Assembly (NCBI GenBank): GCA_949825045.1
Contig: OX463807.1
Location: forward strand, 38,212,749 to 38,276,748
From: Argyresthia goedartella
Taxonomy: Eukaryota; Arthropoda; Insecta; Lepidoptera; Argyresthiidae
Reading direction: 5' to 3'
DNA: 64,000 nt
The notes beneath the pieces were generated by a model that saw nothing but the letters and a program-made list of their open reading frames with translations, made no database searches and was not told the origin of the DNA. Below are positions 53,858 through 63,270 of this stretch, piece after piece; the stretch's first letter is position 1; each line of letters opens with the position of its first letter. Made by a program: the position numbers and the translations under genes.

Positions 53858-54057
53858 TCAACGAACCAGTTCCCAAAAATAATACTATGCATATAGTCAA
53901 TAAAGCGTATATTGCAGTAGCAAATAGAATACAAAACATTACATATCGAGACTACTTATGCTAAGACAGAAAAATGTTGATACCGCGATGTAGGAAATAG
54001 CGACAGCGCCATCTAATGGGAAATGCCTACAACTAGCAGTTGGTGAACGGTCAAACA
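53858..54057 (-). repeat. 3' LTR of Pao-3
   Basis: 200 bp, same as 59316-59515 apart from the first bases. 54058-54334 between it and the pol stop is noncoding 3' sequence without a recognisable gene. Confidence 0.88.
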
Positions 54058-54334
54058 TACCGACCACCAAGGAAATAATCAATATTTCATTTATTCCGAC
54101 CACCGTGACACAAACAGGCTAGTCCTAAAATATATCATGAACAAAGTAGTATATACATAACAAAATAAACATAACAAACCAATTGATGGTTGACAAAAAA
54201 AAATATCTTACTATACTAGAATGTATGCTTTTTTACACAATAAAATCATACAATCGAAACTAAAACTAACTATTTCTGTTAGGTACAGAACCCTTCGGTA
54301 CATCAACTAAACATCTAACTTATTTTACATGATT

Positions 54335-56548
54335 TTACTCGGAAGATACCGGTAAAAAACACAATTTCGATACTGGTCGTTTAATAAGATTACCTTTACA
54401 TTTCAAACTGACAACCCTTGTAAGTCCGTCCAGTCCCGGGTGTTTGTCTACTACCATGCCATACAACCATCTAGCTGGAGGAATATCATCTTCTACCACT
54501 AACACAACATCGCCCACAGTCGGTTCGGGGGTTTTGTTGGTCCACTTATACCGATGGTAGAACTGCGTCAGATATTCTCTTGCCCATCGACGCCAGAACT
54601 CTTGGACCATCCTTTGGGTGAGTTGCCACCTCCTGAGACTGTTCACATTTGACCTTTCATAGTTGACATCAGGTGCTACGACTAGAGGTTCTCCAATAAG
54701 GAAGTGTCCTGGTGTCAATGGAGTTGGATCCTCTGGATTGTCACTTATTTTCGAAATAGGTCTTGAGTTGAGGCAAGCCTCGATTTGAGACAACACCGTA
54801 GTCATCTCTTCAAACGTGAGAGTTGAATTTCCTATGATCCGTTTAAGATGGTGCTTTGTCGACTTGATTCCCGCTTCCCACAATCCTCCAAAGTTTGGAG
54901 AATGAGGAGGGATGAAGTGCCATCTTGTGCCGTTGTTAGCCAGTTGTTCGGCAATCTCAACTGCTATGCTTGCTTCTTCTTTCAGCCATGTAGGACCTTG
55001 TTTCCACAAAGGCTCTTCTTCCAGATTCTTTGTTCCCCGTGATGCGCAATCGGCAGGATTATCCTTTGAGGACACATGTGACCACTGTTGTGGCTCTAAT
55101 GCTGTTATTATTTCCGATACGCGGTTCGCAACGAAAGTTTTCCACCGATTGGGTCTGCTATTGAGCCATGCAAGAACCACTGACGAGTCAGTCCATGCGT
55201 GGATGTTTCTTTTCTCAAAACCCATGATTTCAGCTACTTCAACTAACAATCTAGTTAGAAGCACTGCCCCACAAAGCTCCAACCTTGGTATAGAGATTTG
55301 CTTGATAGGTGCAACTTTCGTCTTCGACGTGATCAACGTTACGAATATCTTCCCCCGACTATCTACGACGCGTAGATACACAACTGCAGCAAAAGCTTCA
55401 TTTGACGCGTCAGAGAACCCGTGGAGCTCACGAAGTATATCGTCATCATTGGTGTTGATCCATCGTGGAACACTGAATTTGGTAAGTTGACTTAAATAGT
55501 TTCTGTAGCTTAGCCAATCTTTCAGCAATTGAGTTGGTAGTTCATCATCCCACTCAATTCCTGAAAGCCATAGCTTTTGTATGAATATTTTTGCCGTAAT
55601 TATTACTGGTGCCAACCACCCTAGAGGGTCAAACAGGCATGCAATGTTGGATATTACTTTTCTTTTTGTTACAGGTACTGAAACAGGAGGCAGCTGCACT
55701 GCGTACTCGAACTCGTCGGATGTCCTATTCCAGGTAAGCCCCAAAATCTTCATGCATGCATCTGTTTTTATTTTTAAATTTCCTTCTTGTGGTTTGGGAT
55801 CTTCGTTTATTTCCTGTAACAACTCTTCACTATTACTGCTCCATTTCTGCAGTTCAAAACCTCCACCTTTTAGTAATTCCGTCATTTGTTTATATATTTG
55901 TTTTCCTTCTTCCACAGATTTGCAGCCGGTCATCAGATCATCCATGTAGAATTCTTTTAAAACTCTTTCAGATGCCAGAGGATAATCTTTGCCGTCGTCA
56001 TATGCTACTTGGTGTAGACTGCGGACAGCAAGGTAAGGTGCGGAGGCAGTTCCAAACGTAACTCGTAACATCCTTAGATGTTGAATCTCATCTTCTGGTT
56101 TCTCGCGCCATAGGAGACGCAGGAAATCAGTTTGCTGCGCATTCACCTTCACCTGCCTGTACATTTTGACAATGTCGGATACTAGACATATAGGATAGCG
56201 TCGCCATCGCATGATGATATGCCGTAAATCATCTTGAAGGGTTGGTCCTACTAGAAGATCATCGTTTAGAGAGACACCATTGGTTCCAGAAGACGATGCA
56301 TTGAAGACAACGCGAAGTTTGGTGGTATCTTTATCCTCTCGAACTACCGCATGATGAGGTAGGTATACCGCATCTGGATTGTCTCTTTGGCTCTCAGGTA
56401 CAATTTCTACATGATCGAGTTCTAGATATTCTGATATCACATCAGAATACTGTGCTTTGAGCATAGGATTCTTTTCTAACCTTTTTTCTTGCTGCTGTAG
56501 TCTCTTGGCAGCAATCATTCTGGAGTCTCCATATTTAGAACCTGGATC
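54335..56548 (-). pseudogene. pol: Pao-3 Pol: RT, RNase H and a truncated integrase
   Basis: RT includes YLPHHAVVRED, LRVVFNASSSGTNGVSLND, VSDIVKMYRQVKV and the catalytic box YMDD near 55935. The A17-type region (FDPLGWLAPVIITAKIFIQKLW) and RNase H (HGFSDASNEAFAAVVYLR, AWTDSSVVLAWL) follow. After CASRGTKNLEEEPLW...WLKEEASIAVEI the sequence jumps near 54950 to ANNGTRWHFIPPHSPNFGGLWEAGIKSTKHHL, the end of the integrase core. The HHCC finger and the first two catalytic acids, roughly 300 residues, are deleted in frame. The DUF5641-like C-terminus is present (ARWLYGMVVDKHPG). The stop is at 54335-54337. The copy cannot integrate by itself. Confidence 0.9.
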
Positions 56549-58498
56549 CTAATCGCGGAACGGTAAATTTACTACATACCGCCCCGACTCATCTCTCTTC
56601 GTAGTTGCTGCGAATATTTGTTCGCACTTCTGTTCTTCCTCTGTAAACTGTGTCTGAGAATCTACAACTTTAACGTCAGTTTCCATTTCCCAAAATTTCT
56701 TCAGAAGATCATTTTCAGGGTTGGACTGGACATAATTACAGAGTAGTATGTCAGATGCCAAGTCTTGGACCACTGTAGGACCAGACAGAATCCAACCCAG
56801 TTTGGTTTTTTGCGCGACTGGTGTACCGGGTGGACCCTTGATAATTCCATCTAACAAGATTTGACCATAAATGTCAGCTCCGAGGAGCACATCAATTTTA
56901 TTTGGTGTACCAAATGACGGATCTGCTAACTCTATACCTGTCAACTCGGACCAGAGCTCGATTACAATTTTCCTTTCAGGAAGAACTGAAGTGAGCTTGT
57001 TTAACACAATAGCTTGAATGCACAAACTAACATTGGGATCATGAAGTGCCTGAATGTGGAGAGAAACCCTCGACTTCGAGGCTATAGAAGCATTTTGGTC
57101 ACTTCCTAATCCCATAATGGAGCTTTTGTGTGGTATTTTCTTTAGACCGAGTAATTGGACAGCGGATTCCGTGATGAAAGAAGCCTGTGATCCTTGATCA
57201 ACGAGACATCTGAGTGTTACCAGCGTACCCGACTTTGAATTAGCATTAACCAATGCTGTGGCTAGTAACACTTGCTGATTCATATTTGCTAAACACGCTG
57301 TAACATTGCTAGTAGTTTCTACTTGCGATGTTAATGATGATGTTGCTTGGGCAACACCCTGTTCACCTGAGCTGTTGGGCTCAGTTGAATTAGTAGTATT
57401 TTTGGGATGCAGGAGGGAATGATGTTTTTTTCTACATATTCTGCACCTAGAATTGAGGCGACAGGAGAAGACTGAGTGGCCTGTTCCTAAACAATTGAAA
57501 CATAACCCGTTGGACTGTACGAATTTACGACGAGTGTCAGTATCTGTTTTTGCAAAATTTTTACAATTGCTCAATTTATGATCTTCCGTACAGTAACAAC
57601 ATGACATGGTTGCTACAACATGAACTTTCGGATTGGCGCATGGAGTGCTATTGACCTGATTAGGTTTCTGTGATACATTGTTTTTAAAAAATTTAGGATC
57701 TATGAATTCGAGAGCACGTGATCTAACTTCTAAAAAGTCCTTGAACTCATTGAGAGTGGGCAAAACGTTTGCGCTTTCACTGACTTTTAGCTCCCACTGT
57801 TTTCGAGACTCATTGTCTAACTTAAGACTAATTATATAAATAACAATGACATCCCATGTACTAACATCTATACCTAAATTATTTAATGCAGCAAGACATT
57901 CATTTGTGTTATCTAATAATTCTCTTAGTGCGCTCGCAGACTCAGTTGTGACATTTTTTTGGCTCATAAATTTTCTTAATATGCAGTTTGAGAGATATCT
58001 TTTATTGTCATATCTGTCTTCCAGTTGCTTCCAGCATAATTTGTAATTATCGTGAGTTATTGGCATGTGACGAAGAAGTTGTTCGGCTTCTCCCGTCAAG
58101 TGGCTTTTGAGGTAATGAAGTTTTTGTACCTCATCTAGCGCCTGGTTTTCGTGTACCAATGATGTAAATAAATCCCGGAAGCTCGTCCACTCTGCATACT
58201 TGCCCGAAAACGCCGGTATTGTGATCTTCGGAAGTTTTATACTGCACTCCTTGGTTGTGGTCGTTTGAGGACAAGGTTTGCTTACTTCTTTCGCCTTAAA
58301 CTTGTCGAGAGCATCTTGTAGTTCACATTTGTACTGAATAAAGAGCTCTTCGCAATCGTCGTACAGATCCTTTGTGCTATATGTACTAGCCTGCAACTCT
58401 GCCTCATCGGAATCATGTACTATCTGCGTATGCGTTAACGAAAATTGAGACCACAATTCAAGCAATAATAATAATAATAATAATAATACATTGGACAC
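56549..58498 (-). pseudogene. gag: Pao-3 Gag-protease
   Basis: The DUF1759-like Gag (KITIPAFSGKYAEWTSFRDLF, YLKSHLTGEAEQLLRHMPIT, LEDRYDNKRYLSNCIL) is followed by zinc knuckles (CCYCTEDHKLSNC, CFNCLGTGHSVFSC, CRICRKKHHSLLH; 57605-57400) and a protease (CLVDQGSQASFITESAVQLLGL, IDVLLGADIYGQIL). TAG at 56549-56551 ends it after VVNLPFRD; RT continues in the same frame. The visible N-terminus is artificial: an (AAT)n stretch (58464-58489) encodes a run of leucines after a GTG. The genuine Gag N-terminus lies upstream at 58592-58720. Confidence 0.88.
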
Positions 58499-58591
58499 CT
58501 TTTACACACATTGATCTAGCCCCAAACTAGGATTCCCTGTATCTTGGGTACTAGACAACGATATATATACTTATATAGAGAAATATTATAC

Positions 58592-58720
58592 TTATGCTTC
58601 CAATTTAGTGTTGACGTACGCTGTTGAAGCAAGTCGATCTTTCGGAGACTTCTTAAAATTTATTCTGGCTTTGTTTATTCTTCTATATAAATCTTCTTGT
58701 ACCTTGATATTTGCTTCCAT
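58592..58720 (-). pseudogene. gag: Pao-3 Gag N-terminal piece, separated by an (AAT)n-containing insert
   Basis: A 42-residue frame from the ATG at 58720 (MEANIKVQEDLYRRINKARI...YVNTKLEA) ends at TAA 58592-58594. It is in the same frame as the rest of Gag. RINKARINF followed by KLEALW-type sequence is usual for Pao Gag N-termini, and the Gag body resumes at LELWSQFSLTH after about 125 bp that include (AAT)n. An inserted or expanded sequence therefore interrupts the protein here. Confidence 0.65.
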
Positions 58721-59315
58721 CTTGCTTTATTTACAAGTTAATTTAACCAAAATATGTCTTTGAGCTGCACTCTTAACAAAAATACTAAGTTGCTGTTCCT
58801 ATAGAAATGTCTCCACAAAAATATAAGTTGCAATTTCAGATAAAGTTTTAGAAAAAAATACAAGTCCAAAATTTCTCAAAATTTTCTAAGTGTTTGAAAC
58901 AGTTCAAATTCTATAGAAAATCGGGCATAGGTTCCCCGTAGTATCACTTTTAACGAAATTATTCTAAGTCCTGAACTAAACTTTAAAATTTTACAAGTCC
59001 ATGCATTATCTCTAAAATTTTACAAGTCCCAAATTCCTTGAAATCGCACTAAGTTAATATAGGTATTCAAATGTACTCACAGTTGCACTTCACTCACTCA
59101 CACACGAATTTCCGTTGATTTTGCGTCACGTTGAAGTTCCTCTTCAGCATCCAGGATCCGATGAGCACCAGCAAGGCAGCAGCAGCAGCACAGCAGCAGC
59201 AGCAGCAGCAGCAGCAGCTCAGCACCCTCAGCGACAATCGGTCACTGCGTCGGCACTCCGTGGATACTTAGTCGACACAATCCTTAGCCACAGTAATATC
59301 CGGCTCGAAGGACCA
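58721..59315 (-). other. Pao-3 5' leader with primer binding site and (CAG)n
   Basis: This is noncoding leader. A near-perfect CAG tract lies at 59175-59218 and the primer binding site is next to the LTR. The frame through the CAG tract on the + strand is an artefact of the repeat. Confidence 0.75.
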
Positions 59316-59515
59316 TGAACGAACCAGTTCCCAAAAATAATACTATGCATATAGTCAATAAAGCGTATATTGCAGTAGCAAATAGAATACAAAACATTAC
59401 ATATCGAGACTACTTATGCTAAGACAGAAAAATGTTGATACCGCGATGTAGGAAATAGCGACAGCGCCATCTAATGGGAAATGCCTACAACTAGCAGTTG
59501 GTGAACGGTCAAACA
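59316..59515 (-). repeat. 5' LTR of Pao-3
   Basis: 200 bp, TGTTTGACCGTTCACC...GTTCGTTCA on the minus strand, with canonical TG...CA ends and the primer site immediately after it. Confidence 0.88.
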
Positions 59516-62030
59516 AGGTCCGTTTTGATTTGTAGGTTCAATCTGTCGGCTCCATATTTAGGACACTCTAATAAGAGATGCGTGATTGTTTCATCCACCG
59601 CCGGATCACAGATGCAGGCGGGGCTATCCTTGCATTTAAACCTGTGGAGATAGAACGCAAAACCGCCGTGGCCCGTTAGCGCCTGCACAAGAAGAGGGTT
59701 CAGTTGTATATTTCTGATCACTTTATAGGCTACCACAGCATTTGGGAGAAAGTCCTTAGTTACGGAAGCAGTCTCTCCAGTAACGTAGCGGTTGTTCCAT
59801 TCGACCAGGGTCTCGTGGATAATTTGTCTCTTAACAAACGACACTGGGCAAAGACCACAATCAGGTGCCGTCTTCCTTTACAGTGCGGCTTCTTTGGCCA
59901 TCAAGTCGGCGCGATCGTTTCCCTCCACTCCGACATGTGCTCTTATCCAGAATAACCTGATTTTTTTATTCTGGTAATAAAGCTGCCTGATATTACTCCT
60001 TATTTCGACAGCCAACGGGTGTGAGGAGTCCGGATTCTGAAGTAATTCCAGCGAGGATCTAGAGTCACTGAAGATATTTGCTTCGATATCTCTTTCCCTT
60101 AACAAAAGTTTTGTGGCCTGTAGCAGAGCGAACATCTTTGCCTGAAACACAGTGCAGAAAGGCTCCAGCCTGAACTTCCTGCTTTTCCGTTCCGTACCGT
60201 CCCGCCAGAAAGACAGTGCAGCCCCGACCCTGCCTTCAATTTTGCTTCCGTCAGTAAATACTTGTAAGCCCTGGATATTGTGTTTGGCTAGGGTCTGCAA
60301 CTGCATATCTTCCAAGCAGGCGAATTCGACACTGAAGTTCTCAGCAGGATGAGGAGCTAGCGTATAGTGCACCCTGCTCTCCAAGTCCCTCCCCCCTATA
60401 ACTGCCAAAGGCTTGCCACGATTTGCTTCGTACAGCTTCGCCGCTTCGCGCACTCGCATGTCAAGGGGTAGCAGGCCGGAGAGCGCCAGAGCAGCACTCA
60501 GTGACACTGTCCTATGAGCTTTCACTATTTTTTGTGCAAAACCTCTCTGCACTGAGTTTACTTGTTTTTGCACGGATATTCTCTCGCATAGATAATAATA
60601 GGCTCTACCACTGCAACGTATATCGTTCTGATAATCTCCGGATTTAGGCCCCATGAGATTTTGGCAGCCCGACATAGCTGCTTGTAGATGTTCGTAGCCT
60701 TAACACAGACATGGTTCACGTGTTTTTTGAAATATAACTTATTGTCTATGATTAAACCTAGCAGCTTTATTTCTTCTTTCATAGCGATCTCAACTTCGCC
60801 CATGTGGATGCACGGGGTGGTGAATTTCAGCTTATTTGTTATCACCATAGCGTGGGTCTTGTGTGCTGCAAACTTCAGTTTGTTCGTTCTACCCCATGCC
60901 ACCACACGAGCCAGTGTTTCATCACCTTTTCTTTCTATGTCGGGTACCGAGTTTCCGGAGAATACCAGCACGATATCATCAGAAAATAATGCTTGGCAGT
61001 ATACGCCTCTCTCGCCCAGTTCGTCCAGCAAAGGGTCTAGCAGGACGTTCCACATGGTTGGGCCCCCAATAGAGCCCTGAATGCAGCCCTTAGTCGTGGT
61101 TTTAGTAAACTCATGACCACCATAGCGGACACACACCTGCCTGTCAACGAGGTAGTCCGCCATCAAAGTCCGCAAGTTTCTTGGGCATCTCTTCTCCTGC
61201 AATCTACATTTGATGGCTGGCCACCAAGCGCTGTCGAAGGCTCCCTATATATCTAGCGATATTACGATATTGATGAGTTTTTTGCTCAAGTTGTCTTTAA
61301 TGTGTTGGAGCAAGTAGTATAGGGCATCCTCTGTGCATCGCTGGGGTACAAAACCGTACTGTCGGGGATTCGCTTGGGGTAGGAGGTGCCACCTGATCTT
61401 GCGAACCACCAGTTTTTCCAGGATCTTACCTAGTATTGATAAAAGACCAATTGGCCGGTAGGATTTGGCATAGGTGTAGTCATCCTTACCGGGCTTTCTG
61501 AGTATCACGACTGAGGCCATCTTCCAGGGCCTCGGAAAACAGGACAGCTCCAGGCAGCGATTTGCTATTGCTAGGAAGATTTCTGGATTCACAGCTATCG
61601 CTTCCGCGCAGATATCGGCTATGAACCCGTCCGGACCCGGGGCCTTCTTTGGGTTGAAGGTTTTGACCACTCCTTTTAGTTCCTCCACCGTAAAAGGCGG
61701 GTCTTGTGGTACCCCCGGTTCTTGAACTACCTGTGCCCGCTCTTTGGCGCGTCAATTGGTGAACTTCGTCGTCGTCAGAAAACTGGTCATCAGGAAAGAA
61801 CACTTTCGTCAGGTGTAAAAGAGTGTTTGTAGGCGGCAGTGTTATGCCGAGGAGTTGACAGAAGAGACACCGTGTGGGATCTCCGATTACTATCCCTGGG
61901 GAAAAGAAACTCAAAACGTTCTCGAAGATATGTGGGGTAGCGGGGATTTCGCAAAATATTGAATAGATGAGAGAGAATCTGCATATCACGGCGAAGACGG
62001 ATCGGAAGCCATCCCAGCTCCTTCTCTGAT
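59516..62030 (-). pseudogene. LINE beta3 copy 2 ORF2: RT + RNase H
   Basis: RT begins near 61690 (TFNPKKAPGPDGFIADIC) and contains KSYRPIGLLSILGK, KGCIQGSIGGPTMWN and the FADD region, here disrupted to CQALFSDDIVLV by a 3-base insertion near 60985. RNase H follows (VFTDGSKIEGRVG, VFQAKMFALLQA with E changed to K, IFSDSRSSLELL, NDRADLMAKEAAL), then CICDPAVDETITHLLLECPKY. A stop interrupts SLDI near 61245, a segment is lost near 60590 (FARE versus YASSAWAPVTE), and TAA at 59878-59880 after KEAAL is shared with copy 1. Upstream of RT, 61690-61820 resembles the endonuclease-RT linker (FFPDDQFSDDDEVH). No endonuclease is recognised. Confidence 0.84.
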
Positions 62031-62035
62031 CTTCA

Positions 62036-62531
62036 GCTGATCTCTGCCTTTAATTCAGTTATTGCTTTGCTTACTTCAATTTGTATAGTAGGCCTTATTT
62101 GTGATATTATAGTTTGGTTATTGTCTTGTAGACTTATTTCGTTTCGTGTGTAGCTATATCATTGTTTGTACAACATTATGTTGGTGATTCTGAGTAGATA
62201 GTATCTCCCAGTAAGCTTGTGTTTTTGAACAAAGATGTATCGATTTTTGAATGATTTGTTCTCATGGTGACGCCGCCGGTGCTCAAGGAGTCTTCCGAAT
62301 TATTTACGTTATTGGGCGTGTAGGAATTTCTTATAGGAGTGTTTTCGTTCCTATTTCGTCGGCCCTTGGTTTACATGACGGGCATTGCCAGGAGTAGTCA
62401 TAACTTTGTTTGTTTTTCTCAAAGAAATCCTCTGCTGTATTCAGACATTTGTAGTGGTAATTATTTTTGCAGGCGCAGCACGTTATACGTTCGGTTATAT
62501 TAACGCGTTGTGTGCAGGCTGAGCAGCTCAT
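62036..62531 (-). pseudogene. LINE ORF1 fragment with N-terminal PHD-type finger
   Basis: From the ATG at 62531, 66 residues form a PHD-like zinc finger: CSACTQRV..ITCCACKNNYHYKCLN...WQCPSCK (C4-H-C3 pattern). Such a finger is typical of the first ORF of CR1-, Jockey- and RTE-group insect LINEs. The frame stops at 62331-62333, but a neighbouring frame continues (NTPIRNSYTPNNVNNSEDSLSTGG), and another further down has a coiled-coil-like stretch (ISQIRPTIQIEVSKAITELKAEIS). That fits one decayed ORF1. It ends where beta3 copy 2 begins. Which LINE family it belongs to is not resolved. Confidence 0.6.
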
Positions 62532-63270
62532 TTAAAATTAAGTTCCTTTTTTTTTTATCAGCTCTATCTAGCGTCGGGTTGATTATTCGATATATCAGTT
62601 TTATAGCTCCCTCTAGCGTCGAGTGGCACTGATTCAATAGATGTTTGCTCTGGAGCAATTTGGTGTAGGGTAGTAGTTTCGCTAGTCGATGATAGATGTC
62701 GCTATAGTCGCCATCAGAATAATTTTGCTGTTTTGAGGTTATTATTTACTGTGAATTTTATAAATCATTTTATTTTCTGTCATTTGATAGTTAGTACAGT
62801 CGACAGGTTGGATAAAGTGGGGTTATGTAGAAAAAGGTCAAAATTTAATGAAACTTCGGGATATTGTTAAAGGATGGTTAATTAACATTTTCTCAAGTTT
62901 TGGACCTCGTGGACCCTGTGCAAAAAGAGGAGGGGGGGGGGGGGGGAACTAAAAATTTCGACCTTCCTCCAGTTTTTCCTAAATAACTTTTTTCCTTTAC
63001 ACATTAAAGCAAATGTACTTGAATACTTTTTATAGAACGTTAAATTTTCTATAATTTTGATCACATAAACATGTTTGTATGTCAATCGTTACCGAGATAC
63101 AAGGTTTAGAAAAAAAGGAAATTCTTAGAATTTGCTTAGAAAATGCCAAAAAATTGCTGAACTCCACCTTATTTCTTCCGTTATATCCAAATAATGATGA
63201 TATGTTGTTGTAATTATGATTCCTGGTTAATAATATTTTAATAATTAATATTTATTTCCTTTTTTTCTAG
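62532..63270 (+). other. Noncoding, AT-rich; ends in a splice-acceptor-like sequence
   Basis: 62532-62760 resembles LINE 5' UTR: CTCTAGCGTCG-type motifs are repeated at 62567 and 62613. From 62760 to 63250 I see no gene; a run of 15 G lies at 62932-62946. 63252-63270 is a long pyrimidine tract ending in CTAG (TTTCCTTTTTTTCTAG), an excellent 3' splice site directly before the open frame to the right. Confidence 0.5.

Larger units (their letters stand above)
53858..59515 (-). mobile_element. Pao-3: second type of BEL/Pao element with short LTRs (minus strand)
   Basis: The element has 200-bp LTRs at 53858-54057 and 59316-59515, beginning TGTTTGACC on the minus strand. A primer site TGGTCCTTCGAGCCGG (about 59315-59300) directly follows the 5' LTR. 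Gag-protease and RT-RNase H-integrase lie between them. It is inserted in beta3 copy 2 (CAGCTTTA | AGGTCCG). I could not find a 5-bp target duplication, and the outer end of the left LTR differs by one base, so an end may have been altered. Sequences are more AT-rich than BEL-1 and BEL-2, indicating a separate lineage. Confidence 0.88.
44605..62030 (-). mobile_element. LINE beta3 copy 2, split by three later insertions
   Basis: Segments matching beta3 copy 1 in order are 44611-44660, 45921-46026, 53643-53857 and 59516 to about 62030, all on the minus strand. Between them lie a + strand CR1/Jockey-like LINE, the complete BEL-2 and a Pao-type element. The 3' terminus (hairpins and poly(A)) is missing on the left, where beta1 copy 2 abuts. 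On the right the copy extends further 5' than copy 1, to the region between endonuclease and RT. Confidence 0.82.

Noticed and set aside
58464..58498. Leucine-rich signal peptide at the start of Pao-3 Gag
   Set aside because: The leucines come from an (AAT)n tract after a GTG; the true Gag N-terminus is at 58720.
59115..59318. Small + strand frame with Ser/Ala runs
   Set aside because: It is produced by the (CAG)n microsatellite in the Pao-3 leader and overlaps the primer site and LTR.
62931..62946. G15 run as a functional G-quadruplex
   Set aside because: An isolated homopolymer in AT-rich noncoding DNA; similar runs at 21349-21360 and 50923-50939 look like slippage tracts.
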